Positions 1-8,597 of a DNA stretch of 64,000 nucleotides are shown piece after piece (the stretch's first letter is position 1; every line of letters begins with the position of its first letter). The position numbers and the translations under genes are program-made. The notes below the pieces were generated by a model. That model did no database searches. It had not been told where the DNA came from and saw only the letters and a list, made by a program, of their open reading frames with translations. The stretch spans positions 5,290,501-5,354,500 of the forward strand of contig NZ_JAPJZK010000001.1 in the NCBI RefSeq assembly GCF_026309355.1. The letters are read 5' to 3'. The DNA comes from Spartinivicinus marinus. GTDB lineage: Bacteria; Pseudomonadota; Gammaproteobacteria; Pseudomonadales; Zooshikellaceae.

Positions 1-381
1 TTTGATGGTGTTTGTGTGTTGTGCACAGGCTGGTCAAAATTTGTTTTAAAACGAGATACTCAGCAGCAGTTTGTGATGGCCACGGTGCAATCACCTGTGG
101 GGCAACGTTTACTGAGTTGGTTGGAAATGCCTTTAGATGAATTTGAAACCATGATTTATTTGGAGAAAGGCCAGTGTTACACCCACCTTGAAGCCTTTTT
201 GAAAATTATCCAGCACTTTGCCTGGCCATGGCGAGTCTTGTTAATATTAAAGCGTATTCCACGACGTTATCAGGATAAGCTCTACTGTTTTGTAGCCAGC
301 CGGCGCTATCGTTGGTTTGGTAAACGGCAACGTTGTTTTATACCTTCAGTAGAGCAGAGAGCACAAATTTTGCAGGATTAA
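1..381 (+). CDS. DCC-family (DUF393) thiol-disulfide oxidoreductase-like protein, 5' end outside the window
   Basis: The reading frame is open from base 1, so the gene begins upstream of the window; the GTG at 16 is internal. The visible start reads FDGVCVLC, which carries the DxxCxxC signature of the DCC/DUF393 family, followed by a TGW segment typical of that family. The remaining residues are basic and aromatic, with an LxxxIP..Y.. stretch near the C-terminus usual for the family. Members are small proteins thought to have thioredoxin-like redox activity; no substrate is known. The stop is TAA at 379-381, 54 bases before the next gene on the same strand. Confidence 0.8.
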   Translation, partial: FDGVCVLCTGWSKFVLKRDTQQQFVMATVQSPVGQRLLSWLEMPLDEFETMIYLEKGQCYTHLEAFLKIIQHFAWPWRVLLILKRIPRRYQDKLYCFVASRRYRWFGKRQRCFIPSVEQRAQILQD

Positions 382-435
382 CTAAAAGCACTTAAAGAGT
401 ATATTTTAAAATTAAAAAATGGATAAGGATGTTTT

Positions 436-1380
436 GTGAGTTATATACAAGGGATTTCTCAGCAGGTTGTTTCTCTGCCTCAGCAGTTAATAGTCAGTAA
501 GCTTTCTTCAAAACAATCAAACGCAGTTAACTGGTCTGGTAGACAGCTACAATTAACTGCTTCTCAAGTGGCAGATAAGCTCATTAATGGTTCTTGCAGT
601 GAAGTGGCAAAGGCAAACACTCATTATAAACAAGATATTAAAAATAGCGAGTTAAGCAATAGCAAACTAACCCCTGCCAATGGGAAGGCTAAAAAACTTT
701 ATTGCCGTCAAGGGCTATTAAGCCCGATGTTTATTATCAAGCGGCTAATAAAAAAGTACGATAATGCTACTTTTAAACGGTTTTCCCAAGGTGGATATAT
801 AGGTGATGCGCCATTTGGTAAAGGGGGTATTTGTGCGGCGCTAGTGATGAAATGGTTTGGTTCGTTAGCTCATAATATTGACTTTTTCTCTGATATTGGA
901 CCCTATTACACTGAATTAAAAAAAACAGCAGCTGATGGTCGGGAAGAAGTTTTTCAGTTGGCAATAAATTATTATACCGATATTTATGGGGGTGACCCTG
1001 GTCATGCAGATGCGAGCTGGAATGCAAGGCAAGCCACAGACAAACAGGTATTGGCAGATTATTTAGCTGATTATGGGATAATCGATAAGGGCTATTTGCT
1101 GCGGGAAGATCAATTAAATACAGATAAACTGGCTACCTGTTTAAATCAACCTGGTTATTATGATATTGGTCTTTATTTTTCGGAAGGCGGTGGCGGACAT
1201 GCAATAGGCGTTGCTATTAAACAGACTGAGTTGGAGAAAATGGAATATCGATTATTTGATCCTAATTATGGTGAGTTACTATTTAATGATCAGCAATCAT
1301 TACAAGCGGCGGTAAAAGACTATATTAGTCGGATTTACCCTAATCATACAGGTAAGTGTCGGGTGCAGTTTTTTTCGTAA
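436..1380 (+). CDS. YopT-type (peptidase C58-like) cysteine protease, possible secreted effector
   Basis: This 314-residue protein starts at GTG 436, with AAGGAT at 425-430 as ribosome binding site. A papain-like Cys-His-Asp triad is visible in the order and spacing of the YopT/AvrPphB family: Cys133 in GGICAALVMKWF, His255 in GGGHAIGV and Asp275 in LFDPNYG. The first ~110 residues are rich in Ser, Gln and Lys and lack a Sec signal peptide, as in many injected effectors. Family members cleave host or target proteins, YopT cutting prenylated Rho GTPases. No secretion genes or chaperone lie next to it, so the delivery route is unknown. The triad assignment is fairly secure; the effector role is inference. 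Confidence 0.7.
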   Translation: MSYIQGISQQVVSLPQQLIVSKLSSKQSNAVNWSGRQLQLTASQVADKLINGSCSEVAKANTHYKQDIKNSELSNSKLTPANGKAKKLYCRQGLLSPMFIIKRLIKKYDNATFKRFSQGGYIGDAPFGKGGICAALVMKWFGSLAHNIDFFSDIGPYYTELKKTAADGREEVFQLAINYYTDIYGGDPGHADASWNARQATDKQVLADYLADYGIIDKGYLLREDQLNTDKLATCLNQPGYYDIGLYFSEGGGGHAIGVAIKQTELEKMEYRLFDPNYGELLFNDQQSLQAAVKDYISRIYPNHTGKCRVQFFS

Positions 1381-1385
1381 CATTC

Positions 1386-1412
1386 AAAAGCCCCCTACCG
1401 GAGGGAGCTTTT
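1386..1412. terminator. Bidirectional hairpin terminator between convergent genes
   Basis: The arms AAAAGC and GCTTTT plus CCCT/AGGG pair across a five-base loop with one internal mismatch. A and T runs on the outer sides give a U-tract on either strand. It lies 5 bases after the protease stop and 31 bases from the 3' end of the leftward collagenase gene, so it can serve both. Confidence 0.7.
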
Positions 1413-1443
1413 GAGGTAAGTTCTCGAAATTAGCAACTAACTA

Positions 1444-4071
1444 CTACATCGAGAAGGGTGCCGGCGCAATACTGGCTCGGTCGGCAGCAGTAGGCTGCTT
1501 ATGTGAGTGGTGGCGCTGACTGTGTTGATGGGTACCAGGCACTGGCTGTTTTTCTGCTGCTGCAGCGAGTTGATCCCCAGACTGAGTTTTTCGCCAGTTG
1601 CTAACGAGATTATTTAACCAGTCATAGTAGTGGTTGCTGTAAGCACTTACTAAAGTTTGCATATGGCGCTGGTAACTTTCTAAGTCATCATTTCTTAAAT
1701 ATTCAGCCAGTTTTTTGTGCTGACTGGGGTACTGTGACTGCAAGAAACGATGCAAGGTATAAGACCAGTTGTAAACCATAGTGTTACCAGATGAATAATC
1801 AATATTGGCAATCTGGTGCATTGAAGGCATACCTGATTGGGCCGCGCGACTAATTTCACCCATGCTGTAGTAGTCGTCTTTCCAGGCAATATATTCAGCT
1901 AAGCCTTCAGTCCACCAAGTAGTTTTATTTAAGGGATAGTAACCAAAGTTACCGAACATGTTAAAGCGACCATCTAAATAGTGCACATATTCATGCCGTA
2001 AATTCCAAACCTGCCATTTACCCCAGCGTTTGTCTTCATAAACAAATAAGCGGGCTTGGTTGTCATTTCGTTCTGGGCTTCCTTCAATGTAAATACCGCC
2101 GTTATTAGTTGAGACTCCATAGAGTAGTGAACCAAACTTGCCGTATTGTTTTTTATCATTAAAGATAACTAATTCTAGTGCTTGGTTATTATCTTTGGAT
2201 ACAGGTTGCCATTGGGTACTCATAATGGAGTGGAACTCACCTTCCTGGCTGTTTAAGGTAGAGCAAATTTCATTTTTTTGCTGCGTTGTTAATTCTTGAT
2301 ACCGCAGCTTTAAGGAAGCACTACACTGATGAGTATAAGGCAATGCTTCAGCAATCGTGTAGATATAACACATCCCAGAGAACTCATTTTGACAGCTTTC
2401 CTTGGCGTTATCTCGGCGAGTTTTCTTCACATAATAAGTGTAGAAACTGGATTGCAGGTCTTTAATCTCCGCATAGTTGCGATGGTGCTGCATAATCGCA
2501 ACAGCATTGCTTTCTAGTTGTTTATTCCACTGCGTTTGCTCAGTTAAGTGGAGGTTACCCAATGCTTCAATAATGTTAAATAAAATAAAGGGGTCCTTAC
2601 CATGATAACGGCTTTCCCAAATGGCTAAACCGCTCTTGCCTAACTGGCCTAAAGCGACAGGCAATTGGGTTTCTGTAAGTAGAGCATCACGAAGAGACGT
2701 ATCTGTTAAACTAGGTTGATCTACCTGGAAACCTAAAATATCGATTAATGTCAGGTACTCAAATATTGCTGTGCTATAGCCTGCCTGACCATTAATTTCA
2801 GCGGCGTTAACGGCTAAGTGCTGGGTAATTTTGGTAAGTGTAGGGATATGGCTGGCGTAAATAGTTTGTGCGGTTGGAATTCTCACATAACCATTAAGCG
2901 CTACTACATAACCTTCTAAAGCACGAGCAGCATTGTAACTCACGCCATAAAAATCACTCATTTTAGTGACATTGGTCAGTGCTTGAGAAGCAAGTATCGA
3001 TACGCTAACAGGAATACCGTTGGTTTCTTTTACATAATTCCAGCCACGTAAATAAGTAAATAGCTGATGTAACGCTTCATCTTTAATATTATTTTGCTTG
3101 GCTAAAAAAGCAATGGCTTGAAACACATCTTTTAATTGTGCTGCTGATAAATGTTGGTAATTAGCATTATAAAAGTTGCTGGTTTCTTTAGTGTTTAAAA
3201 TATTGTGAACAGTCGTAGGGAAGTCACTTTTACTATTCCAATGAGAAGGGAATAACTCAGTGATTACTGTAGGCGTAGTTGGTTTAACTGGCTGGGTCGG
3301 CTTAACGGGTTTAGTCGGTTTTACCGGCTTTGTTGTGACTGGTTTAGTTGGTTTGTTAGTTGTATTTGTAGTGGTTGTCGTTGGTTTGGTTGGGGATGTA
3401 ATGTTATCAAATAGTAGATAAACAGAAGACGTATTTGAGTAGGTTTTGCCATCAAATACTCGATAGGAGAAAATATCTTGATCAATATTGGCTGTCGAGT
3501 AATAGATAAATTTACCGGTTGTTGTATTTAGTTTTAATTCACCATGCTTGGGTTGGCTAACCACTTGATAGGTTAATGGGTCATTATCTTTATCTTCTGC
3601 CCATACCCAGCTATTGAGTAATTTGCCTTTTTCTACCGTATTGCTGTGGCCTAATGTGGCAGGGGCTTGGTTATTAGTATTGTTGGTTGGCTTATGGGTG
3701 ATGGTGTTTTTATCAAATAAAAACTGGACTACCGACTCGTTAGAATACTGGTAACCATCCCAGACTTTAAAGCGAAACTCGTCATAGTCAGCTTTAGGGC
3801 TATGGGCAGTATAAGTAAAAGTGCCTTTATAGTTATCAAAAGAAAGGGTGCCATATTTAGGGGAAGACATTAGCTGATAATAAAGGGACTGCTTTTCTGG
3901 GTCTTGTCCCCAAACTTGGGATTTAACTGATTTACCAAGAGTCGCTTGATGGCTTTGGCTCATGGTGGTGGGGGCTTGATTGGCAAAGGCTGGGGATGAT
4001 GCCAGCAATGTTGCTACGCAAGAAACAGCAGCCAAGTTAATGATTGCTCTGTTTGGCTTTCTCACTTTCAC
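1444..4071 (-). CDS. Secreted M9-family collagenase with N-terminal cadherin-like repeats (copy A)
   Basis: This 875-residue protein begins with a Sec signal peptide (basic MKVRKPN, hydrophobic core, cut near AFA-NQ at about 30). Two bacterial cadherin-like repeats follow at about 31-120 and 134-225, each holding an xDPExxxLxYxLxxxPxxGxLxxxxxxGxFxY pattern, then a Lys-Pro-Thr-rich linker to about 270. The rest is a peptidase M9 N-domain and catalytic domain. The zinc motif HEYVH sits at 693-697, followed by the downstream glutamate motif EGLAEY at 722-727. Vibrio-type M9A collagenases digest native collagen; the repeats probably bind surface or matrix. It is paralogous to the adjacent copy. 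No C-terminal PPC or PKD domain is evident. Confidence 0.88.
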   Translation of the reverse strand: MKVRKPNRAIINLAAVSCVATLLASSPAFANQAPTTMSQSHQATLGKSVKSQVWGQDPEKQSLYYQLMSSPKYGTLSFDNYKGTFTYTAHSPKADYDEFRFKVWDGYQYSNESVVQFLFDKNTITHKPTNNTNNQAPATLGHSNTVEKGKLLNSWVWAEDKDNDPLTYQVVSQPKHGELKLNTTTGKFIYYSTANIDQDIFSYRVFDGKTYSNTSSVYLLFDNITSPTKPTTTTTNTTNKPTKPVTTKPVKPTKPVKPTQPVKPTTPTVITELFPSHWNSKSDFPTTVHNILNTKETSNFYNANYQHLSAAQLKDVFQAIAFLAKQNNIKDEALHQLFTYLRGWNYVKETNGIPVSVSILASQALTNVTKMSDFYGVSYNAARALEGYVVALNGYVRIPTAQTIYASHIPTLTKITQHLAVNAAEINGQAGYSTAIFEYLTLIDILGFQVDQPSLTDTSLRDALLTETQLPVALGQLGKSGLAIWESRYHGKDPFILFNIIEALGNLHLTEQTQWNKQLESNAVAIMQHHRNYAEIKDLQSSFYTYYVKKTRRDNAKESCQNEFSGMCYIYTIAEALPYTHQCSASLKLRYQELTTQQKNEICSTLNSQEGEFHSIMSTQWQPVSKDNNQALELVIFNDKKQYGKFGSLLYGVSTNNGGIYIEGSPERNDNQARLFVYEDKRWGKWQVWNLRHEYVHYLDGRFNMFGNFGYYPLNKTTWWTEGLAEYIAWKDDYYSMGEISRAAQSGMPSMHQIANIDYSSGNTMVYNWSYTLHRFLQSQYPSQHKKLAEYLRNDDLESYQRHMQTLVSAYSNHYYDWLNNLVSNWRKTQSGDQLAAAAEKQPVPGTHQHSQRHHSHKQPTAADRASIAPAPFSM

Positions 4072-4330
4072 ACCTCTATCAATTGAATGTTTGAATAATT
4101 GTGCGAATTATGATCATTAATGGAACGTGTGGTGTGATGTGGTTCAAAAAAATATAGTACTAACGTCTCGTCAATAATGTGATTGTGTTTGTTTTGTGAG
4201 GTGGTTGGCTAACTTATGAAAATGTAAACTTTGTAAAAATAATTTTTATTTATGTATAAACATTTATATTTTTTAGCAGTCTATTTTTTTAGTTATTAAA
4301 AAATTTCATGAATTAAAGAAAAGGAATAAA
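4072..4330 (-). promoter_or_regulatory. Upstream region of collagenase A, homologous to the region upstream of copy B
   Basis: This non-coding stretch aligns with 7093-7349: both share CAATTGAATGTTT near the gene, ATGGAACG.GTGG.GTGA, a TTGACGA on the coding strand, GGTTGGCTAACTTATGAA and TTATTTATGTATAA. Conservation over about 260 bases outside the coding region shows that it was copied with the gene, and the best-kept blocks are candidates for shared regulation. I could not assign a promoter with confidence. Confidence 0.55.
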
Positions 4331-4354
4331 AAAAAGCGCCTATTGGCGCTTTTT
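4331..4354. terminator. GCGCC hairpin terminator, part of the duplicated segment
   Basis: A perfect ten-pair stem AAAAAGCGCC/GGCGCTTTTT surrounds a four-base loop, with A and T runs on both sides. It resembles the hairpin at 7350-7373 that follows gcvT, so the collagenase duplication seems to have carried a terminator. Here it lies downstream of copy B and upstream of copy A. Confidence 0.75.
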
Positions 4355-4378
4355 ATAACACGTTCTAAGGAATTCAAT

Positions 4379-4408
4379 AAAAATTCCCCCCTTAAACTTA
4401 AGGAGGGA
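4379..4408 (-). terminator. Intrinsic terminator of collagenase copy B
   Basis: On the minus strand a CCCTCCTTAA/TTAAGGGGGG stem with one mismatch and a two-base centre is followed by AATTTTTA. It begins 12 bases after the stop codon of copy B, the normal place for a rho-independent terminator. Confidence 0.7.
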
Positions 4409-4419
4409 TAGAAGATTTA

Positions 4420-7092
4420 TTATTCAAATAATGGAGGACGTAGGGCAGTTGCCTGATCAACAACAGTTGGCATATGGTTAACGTGATGATTGCTTCTAGA
4501 GTGTAGACTATCACCTGCCATAGTATGGCCCGTTGAATGTTGCTTACTTCTTAAATCATTGATGAGATTATTCACCCAATTGTAATACTCATTACTGTAA
4601 CGTTGTTTCATTGAGTTAAGTTCAGCTTTATATGCATCAAATTGGTTGTTGCGTAAATGCTGAATTAGGCTTAAATACTCTGCTCTATGTTTTTCATAAA
4701 AGAATCGGTTTACTGTATATGACCAGTCATATATCAGCGTTTGTGACTCTCCATAAATGACACTAATAATTTTATCGAGTGAAGGTATTCCTTTTTTAGC
4801 TGAATTTAATAGGCTATTAACACCATCTTGACGATAGTCTTTATTCCATGCAAAGAACTCTGCTAATCCCTCAGTAGACCAGACAATATTATTTCCTTTT
4901 ACAGATGTATTGTAATTTCCAAAATCACCATACTTGTTAAATCGACCATCAAGATAGTGGACATACTCGTGTTGTAAGTTTCTGATGTCCCACTTACCAA
5001 ACCTATTTTCTTCATAAACAAACAACCTAGCCTGATTACCTTGTTTAGAAGGAATACCTTCCAGATAATATCCACCATTGTTTGTATCTAAGTATTTATA
5101 TAGAGCTGACCCATAGCGTTGGTAGTCTTCTCTAGAGTCAAAAACCACTAGCTCTAAAGCTTCATTAAAATCATCTTTAACAGGCTGCCAGTTTGTCCCC
5201 ATTTGAGCATGGAAGTCATATTCTTGGCGACTGAGCCTTGCACATACACCGTTAACTTCTGACTGAGAGAGTTGCTGGTACCGCAGCTTTAATGAGTTAC
5301 TGCATTGATGAGTATAAGGCAATATTTCAGCTACTTGTAATTTATAGCAAAGTCCAGAAAACTTGCTGTTACAGGTTTCTTCAGCATTTTTTGGATATAC
5401 TTGACTAACATAATATTTATAGAATGAGGACTTTAATTCGCGCTGGTCTGGGTAACCTGACTGAGCTTTTACAATATCAATTATATTTTGCTCAACCTGT
5501 TGGTTCCATACTTCCTCTCCAGCAAAGTTTAAACTACCCAATATCCACAGAGTATTAAGTAAGATGAATCCATCATCCTTTCGTTTACCATATCGGTCTT
5601 TAAAAAGAGATAGGGAGCTTTTACCCAGTTTATTCATAGTACTAGGTAAGGAGGTTTGCGAAATGATGGCTTGCTTAAATAGTTCTCCATCATTATTCGC
5701 ATAATATGTGTATAACTTAAGCGTTTTAAATACAGTGAAAATGGCTTTAGTATAGCCTCTTGCACCATTAACAGCCTCTTGTTGCTGATAAAGTCTATTA
5801 AAGAAACCTTCCAGGTTAGTCAGCTGTTTTGTAAATACCGTACGTATAGATTTATTGCGAATAGCGTGGTCTAAAATAGTGGCATAGCCATCTACAATAA
5901 TTGAGGATCTATAATTAATATCAGCCCAGATATCAGGATCTATATTGGCTATTTCAGGCATATTAATTAGTTGTGAAAGAACATTGTTTATTAATGTTGC
6001 ATCAGCGGTTGAGAATTCACTGGCAGAGTTTGAGGCAAACCAAGCTTTTAGGTAAACAATTAATCCTTCAAATGCTTGATCGCTTGGATTCTTTTGATCG
6101 ACTAAAAATGCTAATGAACTAAAAATATCAAGAACTTCAGACTTCGTGTAAACCCCCATTGTCATACTGTTTTGCTGGGAGTATGAAGCAGACAAAATAG
6201 ATCTTACATGATTGGGAAAACTCTCTTTGCTTGTCCAATATGAAGGGTACAAATTTGCAATAGTTGTCGTTGGTGTTACGGGTTTAGTTGGCTTGGTGAT
6301 CTTAGTCGTTGTGGTTGGTGTTGGTGTTACAGGTTTAGTTGGCTTGGTGATCTTAGTCGTTGTGACTGGTGTTACAGGTTGAGTTGGATTGGTCGTTATA
6401 GAGGCGTTATTAAACGATAAATAGACAGAGGAAACATTTGAAGACGCTTCACCATCAAATACTTGGAATGAAAAAATATCTTGTTTTACATTGGCTGTAG
6501 AGTAATAAGTAAACTTTCCTGTTTTAGAATCTAAATTTAAGCTCCCATACTTTGGCTGCTTTACTACAGTGAAAGTAAGGGTGTCTTTATCTTTATCAAC
6601 CCCATAAGCTCTACTTTTTAGCAGTTTTCCCTTTTCAACATAATTTGTTTGCCCCATAGTCGTTGGAGCGTGGTTACGAGCCTTTGGTTTGGTTGTTGTA
6701 GGTGTGGTAGGTTTTTGGGTTACTTGCTTGCTATCAAATAAGAATTGTACAACAGACTCATTGGAATATTGGTAACCATCCCAGACTTTAAAACGAAATT
6801 CGTCATAGTCGGCAATAGGACTATGGGCAGTATAAGTAAAAGTGCCTTTGTAGTTATCGAAAGAAAGGGTGCCATATTTAGGAGAAGACATTAGCTGATA
6901 ATAAAGGGGCTGTTTTTCTGGGTCTTGTCCCCAAACTTTCGATGTAACTGACTTACCAAGAGTCGCTTGATGGCTTTGACTCATGGTGGTGGGGGCTTGG
7001 TTTGCAAAAGCTGGGGATGACGCCAGCAGTGTTGCTACGCAAGAAACTGCAGCCAGGTTAATGATTGCTCCGTTTGGCTTTCTCACTTTCAC
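4420..7092 (-). CDS. Secreted M9-family collagenase with N-terminal cadherin-like repeats (copy B)
   Basis: This 890-residue paralog of the downstream gene has the same signal peptide, two cadherin-like repeats at about 31-120 and 139-230, a longer Thr-Lys-Pro linker and an M9 catalytic region. The zinc motif HEYVH is at 708-712, followed by an EGLAEFFAW motif carrying the expected third ligand. The first ~120 residues are almost identical to copy A, whereas the M9 N-domain between about 280 and 560 has diverged strongly, giving a mosaic pattern. The catalytic motifs are intact in both, so the pair probably has two related collagenolytic or gelatinolytic specificities. Each gene has its own upstream region and terminator. 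Confidence 0.88.
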   Translation of the reverse strand: MKVRKPNGAIINLAAVSCVATLLASSPAFANQAPTTMSQSHQATLGKSVTSKVWGQDPEKQPLYYQLMSSPKYGTLSFDNYKGTFTYTAHSPIADYDEFRFKVWDGYQYSNESVVQFLFDSKQVTQKPTTPTTTKPKARNHAPTTMGQTNYVEKGKLLKSRAYGVDKDKDTLTFTVVKQPKYGSLNLDSKTGKFTYYSTANVKQDIFSFQVFDGEASSNVSSVYLSFNNASITTNPTQPVTPVTTTKITKPTKPVTPTPTTTTKITKPTKPVTPTTTIANLYPSYWTSKESFPNHVRSILSASYSQQNSMTMGVYTKSEVLDIFSSLAFLVDQKNPSDQAFEGLIVYLKAWFASNSASEFSTADATLINNVLSQLINMPEIANIDPDIWADINYRSSIIVDGYATILDHAIRNKSIRTVFTKQLTNLEGFFNRLYQQQEAVNGARGYTKAIFTVFKTLKLYTYYANNDGELFKQAIISQTSLPSTMNKLGKSSLSLFKDRYGKRKDDGFILLNTLWILGSLNFAGEEVWNQQVEQNIIDIVKAQSGYPDQRELKSSFYKYYVSQVYPKNAEETCNSKFSGLCYKLQVAEILPYTHQCSNSLKLRYQQLSQSEVNGVCARLSRQEYDFHAQMGTNWQPVKDDFNEALELVVFDSREDYQRYGSALYKYLDTNNGGYYLEGIPSKQGNQARLFVYEENRFGKWDIRNLQHEYVHYLDGRFNKYGDFGNYNTSVKGNNIVWSTEGLAEFFAWNKDYRQDGVNSLLNSAKKGIPSLDKIISVIYGESQTLIYDWSYTVNRFFYEKHRAEYLSLIQHLRNNQFDAYKAELNSMKQRYSNEYYNWVNNLINDLRSKQHSTGHTMAGDSLHSRSNHHVNHMPTVVDQATALRPPLFE
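6272..6364 (-). repeat. Tandem repeat inside the collagenase B linker
   Basis: A 42-base segment recurs with a 51-base period (6272-6313 and 6323-6364) with a single difference. It encodes two TTTKITKPTKPV-type blocks of the Thr-Pro-Lys linker between the cadherin-like repeats and the M9 domain. The unit is a multiple of three bases, so linker length can change without a frameshift. Confidence 0.8.
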
Positions 7093-7349
7093 ACCTCGAT
7101 CAATTGAATGTTTAAATAGTGACGTGAATTATGAGAATAAATGGAACGCGTGGCGTGACATTGTTCAAAAATTGTTCTGATCAATATATCGTCAATAGTG
7201 TGAGGGAGTTTGTTTTGTGATCAGGTTGGCTAACTTATGAATTTGTAAAGAATGTAAATATAATGCTTATTTATGTATAAGCATTTTTATTATTGTTTGA
7301 TTTATTGTTTTTGCTATTAAAAGAATGATAGAGTTAAAAAAAAGCAATA

Positions 7350-7373
7350 AAAAAGCGCCTTTAGGCGCTTTTT
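7350..7373. terminator. GCGCC hairpin terminator after gcvT
   Basis: AAAAAGCGCC and GGCGCTTTTT form a ten-pair stem around a TTTA loop. It lies 53 bases beyond the gcvT stop. The flanking T-run on the minus strand suits leftward termination, and the symmetric A-run makes it potentially bidirectional. It is the homolog of the hairpin at 4331-4354. Confidence 0.75.
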
Positions 7374-7425
7374 AAAATAGAAAAATATTTTAACTCATTT
7401 TTTTATCGACTATTAAAAGCTCTGA

Positions 7426-8550
7426 TTAGCCTCTGTAATAACGCTGCTCTACAAATGGCGTTTTAGCGACTTTAATGGGCAGTGATTTACCTCTAACCTG
7501 AGCATACACTTCCGTATCTAGGGCGCTATAGGCCGTTTCTACATAGCCCATGGCAATTGGGCCGCCAAAGCTTGGTCCAAAACCGCCGCTGGTCACTTTG
7601 CCTATTTCTTTGCCTTCGCTATTGGTTAGCACCACACCTTCACGGATAGGGGCTTTACCTTGTGGTAATAAACCGACACGTTTGGTTTGCCAGTTTTTTT
7701 CAGTAATTTGATCAAGGATTTTTGCTTCGCCGATAAAACCGCCGGCGCGGCTGCCACCTGGTCTTCTGGACTTACTAATAGCCCAAATCAAACTACCTTC
7801 CAGTGGGGTAGTGGTAGAGTCAAGGTCATGACCATATAAACACAAACCCGCTTCCAGTCTTAATGAGTCACGAGCACCTAAGCCAATGGCTTCGACTTCG
7901 GGCTCTGCAAGTAGTAAGCGGGCGAGCGCTTCGGCTTGATCGGCTGGGACAGAAATCTCATAACCATCTTCACCGGTATAACCTGAACGGCTTACAAAAC
8001 AATCAATATCTTTGATGGTCAGCGCCTTAGTATCCATGAAGACCATGTCACTGACAGCAGGTGCCAATCTGGCCAATATATTAGCGGCTTCAGGGCCTTG
8101 TAAAGCAAGTAAGGCTCGATCGGCTAAAATGTTAATTGTTATGTCTTCTGGCAGATGTTGTTGTAAATGAGCAATATCTTGTTCTTTACAGGCTGCATTA
8201 ACGACAACAAGCAAAAAGTCACCCATATTGCTGATCATTAAATCATCTAAGATGCCACCTGATTCATCTGTAAATAGGGCATAGCGTTGTTTACCCACAG
8301 GTAGGTCAATAATATCTACCGGCACCAGCTTTTCTAAAGCCTGTGCAGCTTGGCGACCAATCAGCTGAACCTGCCCCATATGGGAGACATCAAAAAGACC
8401 TGCTTTTGCTCGGGTATGTAAATGCTCGTTTTTAACGCCTAGTGGATACTGCACTGGCATTTGATAACCGGCAAAAGGCACCATTTTCGCCCCTAACTCA
8501 AGATGCAAGTCATATAAAGGGGTTTTCAATAATGCATCATCTGTGGTCAT
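7426..8550 (-). CDS. gcvT: Glycine cleavage system T protein (aminomethyltransferase)
   Basis: This 374-residue protein uses tetrahydrofolate to release ammonia and form 5,10-methylene-THF from the aminomethyl group on GcvH. Family sequences are visible: the N-terminal TPLYDLHLELGAKMVPFAG and VSHMGQ, the central SRSGYTGEDGYEI, and GLGARDSLRLEAGLCLYG. The ATG at 8548-8550 (MTTDDALLK) was chosen over an upstream in-frame ATG because GGGAGATAATT lies just before it and it matches the family N-terminus. It follows the amino-acid symporter gene by 47 bases on the same strand, so the two are probably co-transcribed. The partner genes gcvH and gcvP lie in the opposite-facing arm at 14955-18387. Confidence 0.95.
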   Translation of the reverse strand: MTTDDALLKTPLYDLHLELGAKMVPFAGYQMPVQYPLGVKNEHLHTRAKAGLFDVSHMGQVQLIGRQAAQALEKLVPVDIIDLPVGKQRYALFTDESGGILDDLMISNMGDFLLVVVNAACKEQDIAHLQQHLPEDITINILADRALLALQGPEAANILARLAPAVSDMVFMDTKALTIKDIDCFVSRSGYTGEDGYEISVPADQAEALARLLLAEPEVEAIGLGARDSLRLEAGLCLYGHDLDSTTTPLEGSLIWAISKSRRPGGSRAGGFIGEAKILDQITEKNWQTKRVGLLPQGKAPIREGVVLTNSEGKEIGKVTSGGFGPSFGGPIAMGYVETAYSALDTEVYAQVRGKSLPIKVAKTPFVEQRYYRG

Positions 8551-8597
8551 AATTATCTCCCATAAAAAGCGGTGTAGCATAGGCTACACCTGTTTAC

